Made by a program: the position numbers and the translations under genes. A stretch of 64,000 nucleotides of DNA. Source: Clostridium chrysemydis (GTDB lineage: Bacteria > Bacillota > Clostridia > Clostridiales > Clostridiaceae). Positions 9,085-17,845 of the stretch are shown piece after piece. Below the pieces are notes generated by a model. That model was not told where the DNA came from. It ran no database searches and was given only the letters and a program-made list of their open reading frames with translations. Position 1 is the stretch's first letter. Every line of letters begins with the position of its first letter. Where the stretch lies: positions 1,054,001 to 1,118,000 of the forward strand of contig NZ_JADEKP010000001.1 of assembly GCF_015234215.1 (NCBI RefSeq), given 5' to 3'.

Positions 9085-9110
9085 AGATACCTATTCGGGT
9101 ATCTTTTTCT
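9083..9110 (+). terminator. Terminator of mscS
   Basis: A 9-bp stem AAAGATACC/GGTATCTTT (9083-9091 with 9098-9106) followed by a T run. It overlaps the mscS stop codon. Confidence 0.85.
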
Positions 9111-9160
9111 TTATTATTTAAATCCTATGTATTATAATATATGTAATAATTAAACAATAG

Positions 9161-9192
9161 AGAGGGGGCATCACTTTCGAGTGATTCTTATG
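9161..9192 (+). promoter_or_regulatory. Displaced SD and hairpin in front of ilvE
   Basis: SD AGAGGGGG (9161-9168) is 21 bases from ATG 9190. Bases 9170-9185 form a 6-bp hairpin with a TTCG loop (ATCACT/AGTGAT), leaving five unpaired bases between SD and ATG. An in-frame GTG at 9181 lies in the 3' arm of the hairpin. Confidence 0.55.
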
Positions 9193-10209
9193 GAAAATAC
9201 AATAATAGACTGGAACAATTTGGGTTTCGATTATATCAAAACTGATTTAAGATACATATCAGTTTGGGAAAATGGAGAGTGGGATAATGGTGTACTTGTT
9301 AAAGATAATACATTGTGCATCGAAGAGGGCTCTCCTGCATTACATTACGGTCAACAGTGTTTTGAAGGATTAAAAGCATACAGAACAAAATCTGGTGAAA
9401 TACAACTATTCAGACCAGATGAAAATGCAAAAAGATTAAATAGTAGTGCTGATAGATTATTAATGCCAGAAGTTCCGGTAGAAAAATTTATAGACGCGTG
9501 CAAGCAAGTCGTTAAGGCAAATGAAAGATTTGTTCCACCTTATGGTACTGGAGCAACTTTATATTTAAGACCTTTTTTAATCGGTGTTGGGGATAACATA
9601 GGATTAAAACCTGCAAATAAATTTATTTTTTCTGTCTTTTGCATACCAGTTGGTCCTTACTTTAAAGGTGGTATGAAACCATTTAATTTTATGATTTCTG
9701 ACTATGATAGAGCTGCACCTAAAGGTACTGGCGCTGCAAAAGTTGGTGGAAATTATGCAGGTAGTTTGATTGCTCAAAAAAAGGCTAAAGAAAAAGGATA
9801 TGCAGATGCCATATTCTTAGACCCTGCTACTCACACGAAGATTGAAGAAGTTGGTTCTGCTAACTTCTTTGGGATAACTGCTAATAATGAATTCATTACT
9901 CCACTTTCACCTTCCATTTTACCTAGTATAACAAAATATTCTCTATTAGCGATAGCTAGAGATTACTTTGGAATGGAAGTTATAGAAGGAGATGTTCTTG
10001 TTTCAGAGTTAGATAAGTTCATTGAAGCTGGGGCTTGTGGAACAGCAGCTGTTATTACTCCAATTGGAGGTATTGAATATAATGGTAATTTACAAGTTTT
10101 TCACAGCACAACAGATGTAGGTCCTGTTACAAAAAAATTATATGATACATTAATAGGCATTCAATTTGGTGATGTATCTGCACCTAATGGTTGGATATAT
10201 ACAGTATAA
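9190..10209 (+). CDS. ilvE: Branched-chain amino acid aminotransferase
   Basis: A 339-residue fold-type IV PLP aminotransferase of the longer ilvE subclass. It interconverts Leu, Ile and Val with their 2-oxo acids using glutamate/2-oxoglutarate. The PLP lysine is Lys184 in [10 protein letters not shown]. Other marks are [14 protein letters not shown] (52-65), LYLRPF near 124 and [12 protein letters not shown] downstream. The start is ATG 9190, giving [19 protein letters not shown], which matches the family N-terminus better than the in-frame GTG at 9181. It is a single gene with a strong terminator. A TATAAT at 9133-9138 may be its -10 box, but no good -35 is present. Confidence 0.95.
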   Translation: MENTIIDWNNLGFDYIKTDLRYISVWENGEWDNGVLVKDNTLCIEEGSPALHYGQQCFEGLKAYRTKSGEIQLFRPDENAKRLNSSADRLLMPEVPVEKFIDACKQVVKANERFVPPYGTGATLYLRPFLIGVGDNIGLKPANKFIFSVFCIPVGPYFKGGMKPFNFMISDYDRAAPKGTGAAKVGGNYAGSLIAQKKAKEKGYADAIFLDPATHTKIEEVGSANFFGITANNEFITPLSPSILPSITKYSLLAIARDYFGMEVIEGDVLVSELDKFIEAGACGTAAVITPIGGIEYNGNLQVFHSTTDVGPVTKKLYDTLIGIQFGDVSAPNGWIYTV

Positions 10210-10212
10210 AAT

Positions 10213-10242
10213 AAAAACTCAGAGATTTATCTCTGAGTTTTT
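10213..10242. terminator. Bidirectional terminator, ilvE and the YgjP-like gene
   Basis: A perfect 13-bp stem AAAAACTCAGAGA/TCTCTGAGTTTTT (10213-10225 with 10230-10242). It sits between convergent genes and includes the stop of the minus-strand gene. Confidence 0.9.
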
Positions 10243-10850
10243 ATTATTATCTCATAGTTTGGTTTATATAATCTTATGAAGTCATAAAATTCTTTAGAAT
10301 GATTTGGGTGAAAAATATGTGCATATTCGTGTAAAACAACATAATCAATAAAATCCATAGTTTTTGTTAGTAATTCAATATTTAAGTTTATATATCTTTT
10401 ATTATAGTTACAACTACCCCATCTTGTTTTCATTAACTTCAACCTGATTTTTTTAGAATTAATATTTAAAATCTTCTCCCATTTTTTACAAAATCCTAAT
10501 AGTATATCTTCTGCTCTTTTTTTATACCAATTTAACAGAGATGTATTTATGTCCTCTTTCACTATAGGTATAACAATTAAATTATCCTTAATTGATATTT
10601 CAGTTATAGATTTTTCTAATTTCAAAGTGTATTTTTTACCTAAGTATAATATTTCACTTAGAGGTTCTTTATCTAAAAGATACGCAATTTTAAAATCATT
10701 TATTTCTTTTTTAAATTTCTCTTTAAATTTTTGGATATATTTTTCTATTAACTCATATGGCATTCCGAAAGGCGCTATTACAATAATTTTTCTATTTCTA
10801 ACTTTGAATTTTATGTAATTTGTATTTTTTCTTATAAGTTCATAATTCAT
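10227..10850 (-). CDS. YgjP-like zinc metallopeptidase (DUF45/WLM-type)
   Basis: A 207-residue protein of the YgjP family. The zinc motif HEYAH is at 174-178 with a further conserved His184 in NHSKEF, and the family signature TRWGSC is at 142-147. The N-terminal 100 residues form a beta-rich domain typical of the group. No signal peptide, so it is cytosolic. The substrate is unknown; relatives include SprT/Wss1-type proteases. It starts 3 bases after the CobQ-like stop with only a weak SD, so its translation is probably coupled to that gene. Confidence 0.85.
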   Translation of the reverse strand: MNYELIRKNTNYIKFKVRNRKIIVIAPFGMPYELIEKYIQKFKEKFKKEINDFKIAYLLDKEPLSEILYLGKKYTLKLEKSITEISIKDNLIVIPIVKEDINTSLLNWYKKRAEDILLGFCKKWEKILNINSKKIRLKLMKTRWGSCNYNKRYINLNIELLTKTMDFIDYVVLHEYAHIFHPNHSKEFYDFIRLYKPNYEIIIKTQR

Positions 10851-10853
10851 AAC

Positions 10854-12359
10854 TTAACACTTTAAACCTAAAATAGAATTCAATTTATCAACGTCTACAT
10901 TAATCAAAAAATCATTAAGCAATAAATCGAATTTACTCTTTTTATATTTTGAGTAAAATTTATTTTCAATTGTTTGATTTTTTAATATTACATTGAATTT
11001 AATTTTAAGTATCTCTAAAAATGCCTTCCTAAATTCATCGCTTTCAAACAACCCATGAAGATACGTACCAATTACATAACCACTATCATCCATTATACCA
11101 ATTATATTATTATAACCATCTACTATAAAAGGTATTGCCGCTTCATTTATTTTATATTCGCAGTTAATCAATTCATAGCCGTATACTTTTTTACCTATTA
11201 AATCACTATATATATCTATAGAATTTACAATTTGACCTTTAGTAACAACTGTTTTTTTATTTAAAGTAAATATTGTATCAATTGGAAGCAAATTTATGCC
11301 TTCGACGGTTTCATCCTTTTCACCCTCTAAGCCATATATATCATTTATTGTTTTCCCAAGCATTTGAAATCCTGATCCAACTCCCAATATAAATTTTCCT
11401 CTGTTTTTTTGCCTTATTATCTCGTCTAAAATTCCTTTATCTTTTATATATTCTAAATCACTTAAAGTGTTTCTAGATCCCGGAATAATAATTATATCTT
11501 TATCCGAAAGTTGATCTTTATCATTAATATAGGTTATCTTTACATTATCTTCTTTTTCTAAAGGGTAAAAATCAGTTTTTTTACTTATTCCAGGAAAATT
11601 TATTATTCCAATTTCTAATATTGTTTTCTTATCAAAATAAAATCTTTCATTAACAACCCTTTGCTTTTCAATATCATAATTCATTTCTGGTATATTACCT
11701 ATTATATTTAAACCAAACTCATCACTAATCCTATTCAAAAATATGTTATGGTCGCCTTCATTTTCAATATATTTATTTAAAAATATACCTCTAATGATTT
11801 CTAATTCATCTTTTTCTAGTAATTTTAATGTTCCATATAGTGAAGGAAATGCATCCTCTTTTGAACAATCTACTATTAAAATCACATCTGAATTTGTTCT
11901 CTTTGCCATCTCAAAGTTTAAAAAATCCCAGGGCTTATTTTGCATACATTTACATGCACCTTCACCTTCTAACACTATATAATCATATTCTGATTCTAAA
12001 TTCTCAAATACAGTATTGAATAATTCTTCAAATTCTTGTCCACATTCTTTTAATAGACTATATTCTATATCCCTATAAAATTTACCGTCAATATATAGTT
12101 TTTTATTGTCCCCTAGCAACTTAACAAGAGCTGGATTTACTTTTGTTGTTACTTGAATGTCAGAAGCCTCAGCTTGAAGTGCCTGTGCCTTACTTATAAC
12201 CTCCATACCGTTTATAGTCTCTATCTTTTTAGTTATGTTTAAGAGCTTAAATGGTGATACTTTCTTATTATTTACAGTTAAATATCTACAAATTATAGTT
12301 GCTAAGAATGATTTACCTCCACCCTCTGAATTACTCAATATCATTATATTTTTACTCAA
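10854..12359 (-). CDS. Divergent CobQ-type amidotransferase homologue lacking the catalytic Cys
   Basis: A 501-residue homologue of cobyric acid synthase: an N-terminal dethiobiotin-synthetase-like ATPase (NIMILSNSEGGGKS, VSPFKLLNITKK) plus a C-terminal class I glutaminase domain. Many hallmark residues are changed. The nucleophile Cys expected in GICGGYQMLG is Gly328 (ILGVGSGFQMLG), the EGAGSPAEINL-type motif reads EGEGACKCMQN, and DIDRGG reads DCSKED. His435 (YLHGLF) remains. Glutamine-dependent amidation seems unlikely; free ammonia use or a new substrate is possible. The start is TTG 12359 with AAGGGAG upstream, matching the family start; the ATG at 12380 lacks an SD. No other cobalamin gene is in the window. 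Confidence 0.8.
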   Translation of the reverse strand: MSKNIMILSNSEGGGKSFLATIICRYLTVNNKKVSPFKLLNITKKIETINGMEVISKAQALQAEASDIQVTTKVNPALVKLLGDNKKLYIDGKFYRDIEYSLLKECGQEFEELFNTVFENLESEYDYIVLEGEGACKCMQNKPWDFLNFEMAKRTNSDVILIVDCSKEDAFPSLYGTLKLLEKDELEIIRGIFLNKYIENEGDHNIFLNRISDEFGLNIIGNIPEMNYDIEKQRVVNERFYFDKKTILEIGIINFPGISKKTDFYPLEKEDNVKITYINDKDQLSDKDIIIIPGSRNTLSDLEYIKDKGILDEIIRQKNRGKFILGVGSGFQMLGKTINDIYGLEGEKDETVEGINLLPIDTIFTLNKKTVVTKGQIVNSIDIYSDLIGKKVYGYELINCEYKINEAAIPFIVDGYNNIIGIMDDSGYVIGTYLHGLFESDEFRKAFLEILKIKFNVILKNQTIENKFYSKYKKSKFDLLLNDFLINVDVDKLNSILGLKC

Positions 12360-12473
12360 CTTTACATCTCCCTTTCTCATATCATATCTTTTATTGTAAT
12401 TGATATTTTTTAAATAATACTCTCTATTTTATTAATATTATAATAATTTTCTTAGTTTCTTATAATAAAATAT

Positions 12474-12500
12474 AGCTAGACAAATTTGTCTAGCTTTTTT
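12474..12500. terminator. Terminator hairpin at the MFS gene end
   Basis: A perfect 11-bp palindrome AGCTAGACAAA/TTTGTCTAGCT (12474-12495). It contains the MFS stop codon. The U tract is better on the plus strand, but no plus-strand gene precedes it, so it most likely serves the minus-strand MFS gene. Confidence 0.65.
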
Positions 12501-13644
12501 TTGTTTGTTTTATCATAGAAATAAAACAAAATGTTATAAATATTGAAATTGGCATTACAAATATTGCAATAGATATTCCAAACTTATCAGATAATATACC
12601 TACTAACAAATTTAAAAATGTATTTACTAAACTTGCAAATGTTATTACAACTCCAGTAGAATATGCCTTATATTTCTTAAAACTATTGCTTGCAATTACA
12701 ACACTAGTTGGAAATATTATTGAAAAGAAAAATCCTGAAACTGATATTACATATAATCCTTTTTCACCAAATAAAAGACCAGCTATAAAAATTATAGAAC
12801 CTAAAAAAGAAAATAATCTTACACTTTTTAAGTCTCCAAATTTTTGTACTATAAACCCTCCTATTAGTCTACCTAATGTTAGCAAAAGGAAAAATATAGA
12901 AACATAAGATGCAATTTGAGATTTATTTAAATGTCCGTAATTTGTTTCAATATATGTAGGTAACCAACGTCCAGTACCCTGTTCTGCCATTATGTAAAAT
13001 CCTAATCCAATTACTAAAAACCAGGTTGTTTTTTCCTTTAAAACCTCACTTAATGATACTTTTTCAATTTCACTTACTTCTTTATTGTGCGGTAACTTAA
13101 CAAAGAAAAATACTACAAATATTATTAATGTTAATATTGCAGCTCCTAGATATATATATCTCCAACTTACATTTTCACTAAGAAGCATCCCTGATATTTT
13201 TTGTGATGCAGATAGTCCAACCCCGTATGAGAAATGAGTTAAATTCATAGCTATAGCCTGTCCAGTAATCCACAAAATTGGTATTATAGTATTAATAGCT
13301 ATAGATATCAACCCTAAAAAACCCTGTATAAAAGCAAAACTTATACCAAAAACTAAAAAGCTTGATGCTTTCCACTGAACTAAATTCATAAGAATAACAC
13401 CTATTAGACCTATTAGAACAAGTTTCTTTTGACCAATTTTTTCACTTAAATATCCCCCTATATAATTACATAGTAAATACCCAATAGACCCAAAAGTGAA
13501 CATAAGAGAAAATGTGGTATCACTTATGTTGAAACTTTCCCTAATACTTACTCCAAACATATTTATTAATCCTTCTGTTGTTGCAACAATCATCATTACA
13601 ATATATATAAGGATAGTAGAAATAATCTTTGTTTTTTTATTCAT
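12490..13644 (-). CDS. Major facilitator superfamily transporter
   Basis: A 384-residue membrane protein with about 12 hydrophobic segments in two halves split by a charged loop near 190-205. The loop after TM2 reads GGYLSEKIGQKK, an MFS motif A variant, and GGFIVQKFGDLK is its counterpart in the second half. The tract GRWLPTYIETNYG near 225 resembles sugar or sialic-acid-type MFS carriers. The substrate cannot be assigned. SD AAAGGAG is good. It is monocistronic; neither neighbour suggests a substrate. Confidence 0.85.
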   Translation of the reverse strand: MNKKTKIISTILIYIVMMIVATTEGLINMFGVSIRESFNISDTTFSLMFTFGSIGYLLCNYIGGYLSEKIGQKKLVLIGLIGVILMNLVQWKASSFLVFGISFAFIQGFLGLISIAINTIIPILWITGQAIAMNLTHFSYGVGLSASQKISGMLLSENVSWRYIYLGAAILTLIIFVVFFFVKLPHNKEVSEIEKVSLSEVLKEKTTWFLVIGLGFYIMAEQGTGRWLPTYIETNYGHLNKSQIASYVSIFFLLLTLGRLIGGFIVQKFGDLKSVRLFSFLGSIIFIAGLLFGEKGLYVISVSGFFFSIIFPTSVVIASNSFKKYKAYSTGVVITFASLVNTFLNLLVGILSDKFGISIAIFVMPISIFITFCFISMIKQTKKS

Positions 13645-13710
13645 TTTTTTCTCCTTTAAATCTTTTGTTTAAACCGATTTATTATATCATAAAAAAACAT
13701 TATAGTAAAA

Positions 13711-13743
13711 TAGAGATACATAACAATTAATTATGTACCTCTA
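13711..13743 (-). terminator. Terminator of purB
   Basis: A 13-bp stem with one G-U pair (13711-13723 with 13731-13743, 7-base loop) followed on the minus strand by TTTT. It lies just past the purB stop. Confidence 0.7.
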
Positions 13744-13749
13744 CTATCT

Positions 13750-15180
13750 CTATACGTTTATTTCAGTTTTAACATCAACTGCACCTTTATCACTATCAAT
13801 TATTGGGTCTACATATTCACTTATAAACTCAGTTACTTGACTCGGTGCTCTTCCTACAAATTTATTTGGATCAATAATATTTAATATTTCATCCTCTGTT
13901 AATCCAAAAGATTGATCTTCGATTATTCTTTTTATAAGATCATTATCTAATCCTTCACCCTTAACCCTATTTGCTGCAGCCATTGAATGAATTCTTATCT
14001 TTTCATGTAATTCCTGTCTATCCTTACCTCTTTTTACAGCTTCCATCATTATATTTTCTGTTGCCATAAAAGGTAGCTCATTTAATACATGTGCCTTGAT
14101 TACTTTATCATACACTACCATATTTTCTGCTATGTTAATGTATAAATTTAATACTCCATCTAAAGCAAGAAACCCTTCTGCAATCGAAATTCTCTTATTT
14201 GCAGAATCGTCTAATGTTCTCTCAAACCATTGAGTAGAGGCTGTTATAGCAGGATTTAGGGCATCTACTATAACATATCTTGCTAAAGCACCCATTCTCT
14301 CACTTCTCATAGGATTTCTTTTATAAGCCATAGCTGATGACCCTATCTGATTTTTTTCAAATGGTTCTTCAATTTCTTTCATGCTTTGAAGTAATCTTAA
14401 ATCATTACTAAACTTATAGCAACTTTGTGCAATTTCTGATAATGTATTTAAAATAATTGAATCCAATTTCCTTGGATATGTTTGACCAGTTACACCATAG
14501 CTCTTAGAAAATCCCATCTTTTTTGCAACTATATTATCTAATTCTTTTACTTTTTCTTCATTTCCTTCAAACAAATTCATAAAACTAGCTTGAGTTCCTG
14601 TTGTCCCCTTAACCCCTCTAAGTTTTAATGTGCTTATTACAAAATCTATGTTCTCAATATCTAAAACTAAATCTTGCATCCATAAAGTAGCTCTTTTCCC
14701 TACAGTAGTTAATTGAGCTGGTTGAAAATGTGTAAATCCTAGCGTTGGCATATCTTTATATTTGATTGCAAATTTACTTAATCTATGTAATACTGTTACA
14801 AGTTTTTTTCTAACTAATTGAAGTGCATCCTTCATTATTATTACATCTGTGTTATCTCCAACATAACAACTTGTAGCTCCTAAATGTATTATTCCTTTTG
14901 CATTTGGACATTGTAATCCATAAGCATAAACATGACTCATAACATCATGTCGTACTTCTTTTTCTCTTTTTATAGCATCTTCATAATTTATGTTGTTTAT
15001 GTTTGATTTTAACTCATTAATTTGTTCATCTGTTATATTTAATCCTAATTCTTTTTCACCCTCAGCTAATGCAACCCAAAGTTTTCTCCATGTTGTAAAT
15101 TTCATATCATCAGAAAAAATAAAGCTCATTTCTTTTGAAGCATATCTTGAATTTAAAGGTGTACTATATAAATTTTTCAT
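13750..15180 (-). CDS. purB: Adenylosuccinate lyase
   Basis: A 476-residue enzyme of the fumarase/aspartase superfamily. It releases fumarate from SAICAR and from adenylosuccinate in purine synthesis. The superfamily signature SSAMAYKRNPMRSE is present in the middle (near 280), along with HLGATSCYVGDNTD near 100 and THFQPAQLTTVGKR near 155. The start is ATG 15180 with GGAGGG upstream; four residues of the longer frame are excluded. It stands apart from other pur genes. A possible PurR-type box overlaps the putative -10. Confidence 0.95.
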   Translation of the reverse strand: MKNLYSTPLNSRYASKEMSFIFSDDMKFTTWRKLWVALAEGEKELGLNITDEQINELKSNINNINYEDAIKREKEVRHDVMSHVYAYGLQCPNAKGIIHLGATSCYVGDNTDVIIMKDALQLVRKKLVTVLHRLSKFAIKYKDMPTLGFTHFQPAQLTTVGKRATLWMQDLVLDIENIDFVISTLKLRGVKGTTGTQASFMNLFEGNEEKVKELDNIVAKKMGFSKSYGVTGQTYPRKLDSIILNTLSEIAQSCYKFSNDLRLLQSMKEIEEPFEKNQIGSSAMAYKRNPMRSERMGALARYVIVDALNPAITASTQWFERTLDDSANKRISIAEGFLALDGVLNLYINIAENMVVYDKVIKAHVLNELPFMATENIMMEAVKRGKDRQELHEKIRIHSMAAANRVKGEGLDNDLIKRIIEDQSFGLTEDEILNIIDPNKFVGRAPSQVTEFISEYVDPIIDSDKGAVDVKTEINV

Positions 15181-15221
15181 TTTACCCTCCACATACGAAT
15201 GTATTTTTTTTATTTATTAAT

Positions 15222-15236
15222 ATAGTTCGTATTATA
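15222..15236 (-). promoter_or_regulatory. Possible PurR box and -10 of purB
   Basis: On the minus strand TAATACGAACTAT matches 11 of 13 positions of the Bacillus PurBox AWWWCCGAACWWT. It overlaps a TATAAT (15231-15236) that may be the purB -10. I did not find a second, well-matched inverted box. Confidence 0.35.
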
Positions 15237-15346
15237 TCATAATTTAAACTTTTTTCATATAATTAGAAAATATTTTATTACACTTATCATATTTACTTTT
15301 CCCAAATTGTAAGATAAGATAACTTTTTAATAAGGAGTGTTTAAAA

Positions 15347-15374
15347 TAAAAAAAAGGCTCCAGAAGGAACCTTT
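15347..15374 (-). terminator. Terminator of ptsH
   Basis: A 9-bp stem with one G-U pair (15353-15361 with 15366-15374) followed on the minus strand by eight Ts. Confidence 0.85.
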
Positions 15375-15381
15375 AATTTTA

Positions 15382-15642
15382 TTAATCTTCTAAATTTTCG
15401 ATTAATGATGCTATCTCTTCTACTGCTAAAGCTTCGTCATCTCCTGAAGCTATAACTGTTACTGTTGAGTTAGCTGTTACTGCTAATGAAAGAACTCCTA
15501 TTAAGCTCTTTACGTTAGCTTTTTTTCCGTTGAACTCTAAGCTTACATCTGATTTGAATGATGAAGCCTTTTTAACTAATAAAGTAGCTGGTCTAGCGTG
15601 TAAACCAGTTGCATTTTTAACTAAAACCTCTTTAGATACCAT
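15382..15642 (-). CDS. ptsH: Phosphocarrier protein HPr
   Basis: An 86-residue HPr. It passes phosphate from enzyme I to the sugar-specific enzyme II complexes of the PTS. Both regulatory sites are present: His15 in GLHARPA (EI phosphorylation) and Ser46 in VKSLIGVLSL (HPr kinase site used in CcpA-mediated catabolite control). Presence of His15 separates it from Crh. It is not followed by ptsI, so it is a stand-alone unit. SD GAGGTG lies 7 bases from ATG. Its promoter TTGAAA-17-TATAAT is clear. Confidence 0.95.
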   Translation of the reverse strand: MVSKEVLVKNATGLHARPATLLVKKASSFKSDVSLEFNGKKANVKSLIGVLSLAVTANSTVTVIASGDDEALAVEEIASLIENLED

Positions 15643-15696
15643 GCATAAACACCTCTTTACTCAATTTTGTTGTTAACAAATTGTATTAACCATTAC

Positions 15697-15725
15697 ATTA
15701 TAAACGTTTTTATAATAAATTTCAA
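15697..15725 (-). promoter_or_regulatory. Sigma-A promoter of ptsH
   Basis: TTGAAA (15720-15725) and TATAAT (15697-15702) on the minus strand with a 17-base spacer. The start of ptsH is about 50 bases downstream of the predicted transcription start. Confidence 0.8.
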
Positions 15726-15795
15726 CCGTTCTCATGATTATTTATCCAATTATAAAAATTATAAAAAAATAAAAGAATACCCCTTATTTTATATA

Positions 15796-16056
15796 TTATC
15801 TTGATTGAACAATTAGTTTAATTGCAGTTCTTTCTTCTCCATCAATTTGTATATCCGTAAAAGCTGGTATACAAATTATATCTTTACCACTTGGTGCTAC
15901 AAATCCTCTTGCTATAGCTATTGACTTTACTGCTTGATTTATAGCCCCAGCACCTATAGCTTGAATTTCTACTCCGTTTTTTTCTTTTATTATAGCAGCT
16001 ATTGCCCCAGCTACTGAATTAGGGTTTGATTTTGTTGATACCTTTAATACTTCCAT
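15796..16056 (-). CDS. spoVS: Stage V sporulation protein S
   Basis: An 86-residue protein beginning MEVLKVSTKSNPNSVAGAIA and ending KLIVQSR, a full-length and very conserved SpoVS (Alba-like fold). In Bacillus it affects septation and spore maturation and is needed for stage V. The start is ATG 16056, the family start; SD AGGAGG is 12 bases upstream, somewhat long. The nine-residue extension to 16083 overlaps the SD and is rejected. It is monocistronic, downstream of rny, with its own sigma-H-like promoter. Confidence 0.95.
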   Translation of the reverse strand: MEVLKVSTKSNPNSVAGAIAAIIKEKNGVEIQAIGAGAINQAVKSIAIARGFVAPSGKDIICIPAFTDIQIDGEERTAIKLIVQSR

Positions 16057-16099
16057 CTTTCTTCGTTTCCTCCTAGTAGTCACTAATCGTTTACATATT

Positions 16100-16120
16100 G
16101 TATACCATAGTTTGGTATAC
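16100..16120 (-). promoter_or_regulatory. Inverted repeat at the spoVS transcription start
   Basis: GTATACCA (16100-16107) and TGGTATAC (16113-16120) with a 5-base loop. It starts about where the sigma-H promoter predicts the first transcribed base, so it would form a hairpin at the extreme 5' end of the mRNA, or serve as an operator. Confidence 0.55.
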
Positions 16121-16126
16121 TTATTA

Positions 16127-16155
16127 ATATTCTACACATTATTACTAATTCCTTT
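16127..16155 (-). promoter_or_regulatory. Sigma-H promoter of spoVS
   Basis: Minus strand AAAGGAATT (16147-16155), an 11-base spacer, then GTAGAATAT (16127-16135). This matches every position of the sigma-H consensus RNAGGAWWW/RNNGAATWW. Bacillus spoVS is known to use sigma-H. Confidence 0.75.
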
Positions 16156-16165
16156 TTTATTCTAA

Positions 16166-16200
16166 AAAAAAATACATTTTGTAAAACAAAATGTATTTTT
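16166..16200 (-). terminator. Terminator of rny
   Basis: A perfect 15-bp stem (16168-16182 with 16186-16200, AAA loop) with a run of nine Ts on the minus strand. It ends about ten bases before the spoVS -35 element. Confidence 0.9.
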
Positions 16201-16204
16201 ATAA

Positions 16205-17746
16205 TTATTTAGCAAAATCAACTGCTCTAGTTTCTCTAATAACACTGATTTTTATTTGTCCTGGATATTCTAATTGTTCTTCGACACTTTTGACAATATC
16301 ACGTGCTAGTTCAACTGCCTTCGTATCATCAATTTGATCTGGTTTAACCATAATTCTTATCTCTCTACCAGCTTGAATGGCATATGACTTTTCTACACCT
16401 TCGTATGAGTTAGCAATTTCTTCTAACTTTTCTAATCTTTTTATATATGCCTCTAATGTTTCTCTTCTCGCACCAGGTCTTGCCGCTGATATAGCATCAG
16501 CTGCTTGAACTAAAATCGCTTCTAAAGATTGCATCTCAACATCCCCATGATGGGCTGCGATAGCATTTACTACTGCAGGTGATTCACCATATTTCTTAGC
16601 TAAGTCTCCACCTATTAATGCATGTGGTCCTTCTTGCTCCTGATCTACGGCTTTACCTATATCATGTAATAAACCTGCTCTTCTAGCTAGAGTTACATCT
16701 AAACCTAACTCAGAAGCCATTAATCCAGCTAAGTATGAAACTTCTACAGAATGCTTAAGTACATTTTGACCATAGCTAGTTCTATACTTTAATCTACCTA
16801 GTAATCTAATTAATTCTGGATGTAATCCATGAACAGAAGTTTCTAAAGTTGCTTGCTCTCCTTCTTCCTTAATGTCATTTTCGACATCAATACGAGCTTT
16901 ATCAACCATCTCCTCTATTCTAGCTGGATGAATTCTGCCATCCACAATAAGTTTTTCAAGTGCTAACCTAGCAACTTCTCTTCTTATTGGATCAAAACTA
17001 GATAAAATTACTGCTTCTGGTGTATCATCAATTATTAAATCTACACCTGTTAATGTTTCTAATGTTCTAATGTTTCTACCTTCTCTACCTATTATTCTAC
17101 CCTTCATTTCATCGTTTGGTAATGCTACAACATGAACTGTTGTCTCTGAAACGTGATCTGCTGCACAACGTTGAATTGCAGTTGTAACTATTTCTCTAGC
17201 TTTCTTATCAGCTTCCTCTTTAGCCCTACTTTCAATATCCTTTATCATAACAGCTGCGTCATGAGAAATTTCTTTCTTGATTTCGTCTAAAAGAATTTTT
17301 CTTGCTTCATCACTAGATAGGTTAGCTACCCTCTCAAGCTCTTCCCTTCTTCTATTATGAAGTTCTTTAGCTTCAACCTCTAACTGATCTATTTCTTGCA
17401 TTCTTCCATTGATTGTTTCTTCTTTCTTTTCTAAAAAATCACTCTTTTTATCAAGAGTTTCTTCTCTTTGTAACACTCTTCTTTCAAGTCTTTGGATTTC
17501 ATTTCTTCTCTCACGAGAATCTTTCTCTAAATCATTCCTTAATCTATGAACCTCTTCCTTAGCTTCAAGTATTGATTCCTTTTTAATGGTATCAGCTTCT
17601 CTTTTAGCTTCGTTTACAAGGTTTTCAGCTTCCTTTTCTAGAGATTCTACCTTTTCCTTTGACGTTGTTTGAATTGTTTTATAAAGTACTATTCCTAATA
17701 TAAACAGTACAACTATATCTATTAATATCATTATGATTAGTTGCAC
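16205..17746 (-). CDS. rny: Ribonuclease Y
   Basis: A 513-residue membrane-anchored endoribonuclease that starts bulk mRNA decay in Firmicutes. Visible parts are an N-terminal membrane helix (about 3-21), a long charged coiled coil (about 25-190), a KH domain with [17 protein letters not shown], and an HD domain with [10 protein letters not shown] and [11 protein letters not shown]. Length is normal. The start is GTG, 7 bases after AGGAGG. It has a consensus promoter and a leader of about 90 nt that can fold. Confidence 0.97.
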   Translation of the reverse strand: MQLIIMILIDIVVLFILGIVLYKTIQTTSKEKVESLEKEAENLVNEAKREADTIKKESILEAKEEVHRLRNDLEKDSRERRNEIQRLERRVLQREETLDKKSDFLEKKEETINGRMQEIDQLEVEAKELHNRRREELERVANLSSDEARKILLDEIKKEISHDAAVMIKDIESRAKEEADKKAREIVTTAIQRCAADHVSETTVHVVALPNDEMKGRIIGREGRNIRTLETLTGVDLIIDDTPEAVILSSFDPIRREVARLALEKLIVDGRIHPARIEEMVDKARIDVENDIKEEGEQATLETSVHGLHPELIRLLGRLKYRTSYGQNVLKHSVEVSYLAGLMASELGLDVTLARRAGLLHDIGKAVDQEQEGPHALIGGDLAKKYGESPAVVNAIAAHHGDVEMQSLEAILVQAADAISAARPGARRETLEAYIKRLEKLEEIANSYEGVEKSYAIQAGREIRIMVKPDQIDDTKAVELARDIVKSVEEQLEYPGQIKISVIRETRAVDFAK

Positions 17747-17793
17747 ACTAACACCTCCTAGCTTAATTTAAAATATGAAAGCGTAGTAGGTGT

Positions 17794-17825
17794 CATATTC
17801 CTTTCACTGTTAATGATGGAATATG
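17794..17825 (-). promoter_or_regulatory. Hairpin in the rny leader
   Basis: An 8-bp stem CATATTCC/GGAATATG (17794-17801 with 17818-17825) encloses 16 bases. It lies between the predicted transcription start (about 17839) and the SD. A structured leader would suit autoregulation of RNase Y, which is only a suggestion. Confidence 0.45.
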
Positions 17826-17845
17826 ATAAACCAGTATTTGTTATT

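Noticed and set aside
12360-12380. ATG at 12380 as the start of the CobQ-like gene
   Set aside because: No SD precedes it. The SD AAGGGAG lies inside this extension and points to the TTG at 12359, where family similarity also begins.
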